Shown: positions 59,136 through 64,000 of the stretch, in pieces | Layout of the letters: each line of letters opens with the position of its first letter | Position numbering within the stretch: position 1 is the stretch's first letter | From: Solen grandis | Lineage: Eukaryota; Mollusca; Bivalvia; Adapedonta; Solenidae | Assembly (NCBI GenBank): GCA_021229015.1 | Contig: CM037785.1 | Location: forward strand, 40,172,766 to 40,236,765 | Length of the DNA: 64,000 bases | Direction: 5' to 3' | Program-made: the position numbers and the translations under genes | The notes under the pieces: generated by a model | Told to the model about the DNA's origin: nothing | The model's database searches: none | What the model saw: the letters and a program-made list of their open reading frames with translations, nothing else

Positions 59136-59536
59136 ATCGTTTGTTATAAGGTTCTCTGACCCAATCTCTGCTCCTTTCCTTGACCGGAACTGCGGGTAGT
59201 AGTCCGGAACGTCTGAATCATCAACGTTACCATTATCTGCTTGAGCTGTTTGTGTTTTAAGTTATTCTTTCGGTAAACACGATTTGAATTTGAACCATCC
59301 ACAACAATCTGCTTCAAATCAGCATTTGATTCAGTAATGGTGTCATTTTCATTGTTAACATCTCCATTTGTCGTATGAAGTTCAGCGTAAGTCGCATCCA
59401 CTTTTGCACTCACAGTTGTTATAACATCTTCATCTAGATCTGGTTTAGGTTGTTCATGATGGTTCACGTTTCCGTTAGAACGATTAGTAGGTAAGTCCCG
59501 ATCAACACAAGAACCATGCTCAACATCGTTCTCCAT
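59136..59536 (-). CDS. TPCN: Two-pore channel, N-terminal exon with apparent frameshift
   Basis: TPCs are cation channels of endosomes and lysosomes, responsive to NAADP or PI(3,5)P2; this exon is the variable cytosolic N-terminus. The ATG has a strong context (ACCATGG), then MENDVEHGSCVDRDLPTNRS and an acidic, Asn-rich stretch. Up to about 59265 the reading is in one frame; downstream the coding-like frame is the next one (QTAQADNGNVDDSDVPDYYP, then QFRSRKGAEIGSENLITND), ending in phase 0 at GTAAGT, which fits exon 32097-32179. The shift falls near the run TTAAAACAC, so a one-base homopolymer error is the simplest cause; a true mutation is possible. S1 to early S3 lie in the next three exons. 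Confidence 0.68.
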
Positions 59537-60203
59537 GGTACGTCCTGTCTGTCTGAAGCACTAGCTAGCAACATAGATAACTATCTAGCTTCATCTAGTC
59601 CATTCCATAACTGGTTTCTTAATTAATTTTCTGGAGTTGACATTTTTGATTGATATTAATTTAATACTGACATTTTCCAGAATAAGATAAAAACAAAAAG
59701 AGACGAATATATTTTTCTATGAACAGCATAAACTACAGTCAAATGATATTAGATACAGCAATCCATTTCAGTAAAGGATTTACCAATTATGATGTTTCTC
59801 GGTCGCCTCTATGACCAGAAATGAAATGTATCCCTAATGACGACGTGTACTCGTGTTATTCACATTGATTATTCTTGTAGCCTTACCCACCACGAGTTTA
59901 TCGTGTTACTGATCAATACAACTGAGACAATCATCTGTGTATTATATCACAAATATCAAATAAACATTCCTGCACAACTCTAAAGTTGAGAATACATACT
60001 TGATTCAGCCTTATTTTTTATTAATAAGGTTTAATATAATGATCCATATCAACATAAAATGACAAACATCTAACTCAAATTCCATTAATCATGTTTAGCG
60101 GTAAATGATACGTAAGTAAGTACAGTATAGGGGAATTTCATTATTCTTGTTTCTGCCGCAAAAATACCTAGATATTTCATTTTCTAACATATATGGTAAG
60201 TTA
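59537..60203. other. Upstream flank of the two-pore channel start
   Basis: AT-rich; no TATA box in a convincing place on the minus strand. The transcription start may be in a further upstream exon. Confidence 0.4.
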
Positions 60204-60445
60204 TTAACCCTTTCCCTCATATAGACTTATTTTGACGCCCTCAATAGGTACCACATAAAGCCTGATCTGTTGAAAACCACAGTTAAACCTTACCAAATTT
60301 AATTATAAAGTCCTCATTTCCAGACCACTGAGGAGCAGCGAACAGCATAAAACCTGATCAGCCTGCGAGTTACTCGCAGGCTGATCTGGTTTTATGTTGT
60401 TCGCATGGGTCTTTTCATGGTTTCCTCTATGAGGGAAAGGGTTAA
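60204..60445. mobile_element. piggyBac-like MITE, copy 3
   Basis: Same orientation as copy 1, TTAA with CCCTTTCCCTCATA ends. The palindrome arms differ at a few sites (ACAGCATAAAACCTGATC against GATCTGGTTTTATGTTGT). Confidence 0.88.
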
Positions 60446-60704
60446 GGTATTTATTTATGCAAACTCAGTAATGTAGTTGAAATGTTCATAAAACAGGAAT
60501 GCACTCCTATGTAATGTGAGATTTTAAGTTGTGCGTAGCGCTAGTTAGTGTTAGTGGAATTCGTGCCCGATTGAGCATGTAATCTTGGTCTAAGATATTA
60601 TTAATTTCTTACTTAATGGCATTTTCATTGATATAACTATGTTACAACACTTTGCTGGGGATAAATGTATAGCATCCTGCCATGATATGATGATATTACA
60701 TCTT

Positions 60705-60845
60705 CATTTACACTGTAGTTCAGTGGTAGCGTATGTAGAGTACAGAACCGGTGGCTGAAAGTTCGATTCTCGCCGGTGCACAGGCGTTTGTGTCGAGCTC
60801 AGAACCTATTCACGATCTACAGTGGAATAAACACGTAATATGTCT
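60705..60845 (+). mobile_element. tRNA-like SINE head, third type
   Basis: Box A TAGTTCAGTGGTAGCGT and box B AGTTCGATTCTCGCC with CCGGTG near the 3' side; stems do not form a full cloverleaf. Neither of the other two families. Confidence 0.5.
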
Positions 60846-60849
60846 ATTT

Positions 60850-62330
60850 TCAGAACAGTTTTCCTCATTCCATTTAGATCTAAAATGAAATAATAAAACA
60901 AAGGATAACGCAACGATACAGTACGGTATGAAACGAATTTAAGTCCATTACTGAATGCCTTAGAATAATCATAGATTAATACTTAATACTTTGCAAAGGC
61001 GGCCATGACTTCTTAAACTCTAAAAGGTGCAATAACTGCTGCTCTTCATGTAATGCGCGCAACTAACTAACGTGACACAATTTCATTCTATATTTTTCGC
61101 GCTTACACATCATTGCAGAGTTATCGATCGTTGTGTGCAAACAGTTCCACGTATAGCTTGCCCGCTAGAGACACTGGATTTGGATATCCGGTGCTGATAT
61201 TCCCACGATCAGTAAAAATATATTGCGTTGTAAAAAGTGTATGACTCTATGCTAATTTCTACGGCGGCCTCTTCTATCTGTAGATTTTCCGCGGCTGCCG
61301 CAGGTACCTCTTTGGTCGCCGTCGTCTCGCTTTAGAACAAATATGACTTAGGTATAAATCACGGATTTGTGATCGCTTCTTCCTGGATAATTATTGATAT
61401 ATTTATGGTTGTTTATGGAATTGCTTTAATAATTTATATTAAATCTAAGTAGATTGATGAAAATATTCGTGTGCATTGGCAAATTATGCATTTTTTTCCC
61501 TCTGACCTTACCGTATGCCTGCTAGTTGAGAAGGGTGTTCAATACCTTCCAAGATGCAAAACACATATATGTCAAGCCAGCTGACCGTTTAAAGTAATTG
61601 ATATAAGAACACGCAGTAGCTACCTCTCCTTACAGTTGAGCGTGCAAGGGAGATCTCTTCTTGGAGTTTGGTCTTCGTCAGTTAGATACACATGTAAAAA
61701 GTATGCAAGTTAAAGAGATAGTTACAACAATAATACTTTTATTAATATCAAAAAATATCCTTGGAACACGGATGCTGAAAGAAGCATGATGGAAAAAGTG
61801 TGACAGACAAAATGTGACAGACAGACGGACAGACACACAGACGACGGAAAAGTGATCCCTGTGTGTCATCTCATCTTAAAGCACGTAAGGTAAATATATG
61901 GTCCATATGAGTTCTGTATGGTATATGTGTAAGTGCTGAAATGTTGATCAACATTGATCCGCTGTTAGCATAGTTACGCGATAAAGACTCGCTCACGCTC
62001 TCTGATTTGACCTGGCATATTGAAATACATGTAACTGTAATAGATCTAACATCTCAACATGATCAAGTCCGTAGCTGGCTCAGCTATGCTTTATATTATA
62101 TGTTCACTTCGAAACTAAATAAGCGATACCAGTGTACATGCATTATTAATGGTGTTGTTTAGAAATCTGTTGTGGACATTTATTTGGACTTCGCAAAGGG
62201 ACCATAAATTCGGGTGATTCAGATTAGCCAAAAGGCATTTAATGTTTATCGGTCGGAAGCCCTACCCGTAGAATAATGCATGGCGAATATAGAAAGAAGG
62301 CGAAAAAATCTGGATATTGATAAATAAGAC
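60850..62330. other. No gene recognised
   Basis: A short GC-rich patch (about 61260-61350: CCGCGGCTGCCGCAGGTACC) stands out. It could be a repeat or an upstream exon of the minus-strand channel gene, but nothing supports either. A (GACA/GACG) short repeat lies near 61805-61845. Confidence 0.4.
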
Positions 62331-62334
62331 AAAC

Positions 62335-62487
62335 TTGACTTGACTTGACTATTTGAGTTTACCGTCGCTTCTACAGTATTTCAGTCATATAGCGACGTCC
62401 AGCTAATTACAGGCAGAGGAAGGCCCCGAATGCACGGAAACATCCGGGTAGAATCACCGACCTACCGCTAGCCAGCTGGAAGAAAAT
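62335..62487 (-). mobile_element. SINE family 2, inverted and 5'-truncated
   Basis: TTTACCGTCGCTTCTACAGT, CATATAGCGACGTCCAGCTA, then GAGGAAGGCCCCGAATGCAC and ACCGACCTACCG: minus-strand tail and body. The tail CTTGACTTGACTATTTGAG matches the unusual tail at 37.73 kb. Confidence 0.82.
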
Positions 62488-62510
62488 TAGATACACTTTA
62501 TTTCCAGTCC

Positions 62511-62580
62511 TGCTAAAAACCACTAAGAACTACTAAGAACCACTAAGAACTAAATAGATGGCACTAAGAAGTATACTTAG
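62511..62580. repeat. CACTAAGAAC short tandem repeat
   Basis: Five units of (C/T)ACTAAGAA(C/G) within 70 bp. Confidence 0.7.
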
Positions 62581-63220
62581 AGTGTGATATCATTAAAATT
62601 AATAAAAGTATTAAAAAAATAAAAGAAAAAAAAATGAAGTTGATGCCCTAGAGTTGTTTTTTTATATACAATTAAGCGGATTTTAGGAACCGGTTTAGTA
62701 TACGGGTTATGTTCATGAATCCAGGTCTCTATTGACTTTAGACGTTATATACGTATCAAATCCTTTAGAAAAATGTAAATAAATTAATACATAAAAATAT
62801 AAATTAGATCTATATAATGAAATTAATACTGAAATAGCATGTCATTTGCTATAATAATGTGTGAAAGGCAATTAGTTAAACTAATATGTAAAGACCCCTA
62901 AGAATCTCAAAATAGTCGCCAGGAACTACTAAGATGATAAAACTACGTAGTAAATTTGTAATGAATTATCATTATAATTACTCAATTAGAAAAAATATCA
63001 ACATGATTTCCCCATTCCCCCTTTTTTATAATGCAACTTACGCCCACGACTTAATTAAACTTATATCATGACACATGATTTAGAAACTGAAAATTTGAAC
63101 AACTGTATAATCAGTAAAGATCCATTAGAACATTTGTTGAGTTTGTGTGCTCGTGTGAGTTTTTTTTTTACATTTATTTGAATGGAAGAGGTTAGTGGTT
63201 TGACAACAGACATAATTATT

Positions 63221-64000
63221 ATAACAGAACAGAACAGATACTTTATTATGGACTTGAGCATTATAAGCTCATCATCATAATACAATGATTACAATAATAA
63301 CATGTGACACATGACATGCAACAATACATAAAACAAACAATGAGAATGTAAAGAGTTGAATGTTGAATGACTTACTTAAATTTGTAAGGTAGTAATATTA
63401 ACACAAAGAATCTCTTAATTTAAAGGCTTTTACACAAAACAAAGCTAATTTTTCTAATATAACAGTGTTTTCATTTTGCATTAAGTTAATATATTTGTCC
63501 ATACTTGTATGCGTATAATAATATTTTGGTATATATTTTCGTCTAAGTTCAGAATATACTGGGCATTTTAAAACAAAATGGTATTCATCTTCGATTATTT
63601 CGATATCGTTAAGATTACAGAATGTACACTTTCTTTCACTTCTATTTATTTTTTAATGATGACAAACGTAGTTTAGCTAATGAATTCCTATATTTTGAAT
63701 TTCCAATTTATACGATGACTGCTTAAAACTTAACTTAAATTCTCTATAAATATCTAATGCAGATGAAACATCAATATTAGCTTTCCAGTTACTTATATAA
63801 ATATCACGTAATCTACTTCGTAGGACAGGTATAAATATATTAATATTGACAGATTCAGGGAAAAGCCAAACATTGTTGAATCCAGCCGATTGGATAATAT
63901 CTCTTATTTTGACACCCATATGGTAGAATTTTTTTCTATTTAAAGTATCAATTTGATCCCGCAACACAGAAATTAAAATGCAATTATCTTTTTTAACAGT
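63221..64000 (-). mobile_element. LINE 3' end, cut by window edge
   Basis: A minus-strand LINE related to 25690-27830. The 3' UTR ends at ACTTTATTATGGACTTGAG-like sequence (63221-63397); the coding part continues past 64000. Confidence 0.85.
63398..64000 (-). pseudogene. LINE ORF2-like C-terminal region, frameshifted
   Basis: From the right edge to 63677 one frame reads TVKKDNCILISVLRDQ, then KIRDIIQSAGFNNVWLFPES and DIYREFKLSFKQSSYKLE. After a shift, LAKLRLSSLKNK meets a stop. Another frame then gives SERKCTFCNLNDIEIIEDEY HFVLKCPVYSELRRKY and runs to TAA at 63398-63400. The zinc knuckle C-x2-C...H-x4-C and the LRLSS and KYYY segments align with the other LINE, which reads RLRLSSHP, CTLCNSGD, HFVIKC and NYYYNRPS. 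At least two disruptions, so non-functional. Confidence 0.85.

Noticed and set aside
60711..60785. Functional tRNA gene
   Set aside because: Box A and box B present; no complete cloverleaf and no plausible acceptor stem.
61260..61350. GC-rich exon upstream of the channel
   Set aside because: No open frame with splice sites in phase; composition alone is not enough.

Overview
The window is AT-rich animal nuclear DNA. It is intron-rich, packed with tRNA-derived SINEs, MITEs, decayed LINEs and minisatellites, and holds no bacterial-type gene cluster. The SINE families (a Leu/Ser-type tRNA head, a body with a GGTCGGTGGTTCTA-type core, a CAACAACAAC-type tail) and the many diverged 'squeeze' repeats (GGAGCATAACTC, GTGCAGTGACCAAGAACC) suggest a bivalve mollusc, perhaps a venerid-like clam. 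That placement rests on recalled repeat style, not on a search.

Two spliced genes can be rebuilt. (1) On the + strand, 21282 to at least 25364: a small secreted cysteine protein. It has a TATA box, a signal-peptide exon and five further exons with matching phases, and the sixth exon runs into an assembly gap of exactly 100 N (25365-25464). I do not recognise its family. (2) On the - strand, 59536 down to 29601: the N-terminal part of a two-pore-channel-like (TPC) endolysosomal cation channel. It is split into an N-terminal exon (59136-59536, with an apparent one-base frameshift), then 32097-32179, 30450-30570 and 29601-29729. All three junctions agree in phase. The first intron is about 27 kb and holds most of the right half of the window. 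Later exons of the channel were not found.

A third candidate is an intronless 174-codon frame at 14885-15409 with a signal-like N-terminus and one in-frame TGA. It sits directly after, and seems to take its ATG from, a 1.7-kb minisatellite of 25-bp units that is open in all three forward frames. A broken coding-like remnant lies at 8340-8745 (-).

Mobile DNA: a 5'-truncated, frameshifted LINE (about 25690-27830, -) and a second LINE 3' end that runs off the right edge (63221-64000, -); three copies of a 242-bp TTAA-flanked piggyBac-like MITE with a long central palindrome; a 584-bp PIF/Harbinger-like MITE with TAA duplication; a 1.34-kb inverted-end element with CCGG duplication nested in an older repeat whose unoccupied relative is in the same window (35.4 kb); and about 15 tRNA-derived SINEs or fragments in two main families that share a 3' tail.

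Tandem arrays: a 398-bp higher-order repeat (3.2-4.5 kb), a 32-bp E-box array (7.88-8.23 kb), a G-run minisatellite (9.5-10.3 kb), the 25-bp array (13.2-14.9 kb), a purine-rich array (40.2-40.7 kb) and a 21-bp array (53.05-53.6 kb). Most other stretches are AT-rich with no recognisable gene.
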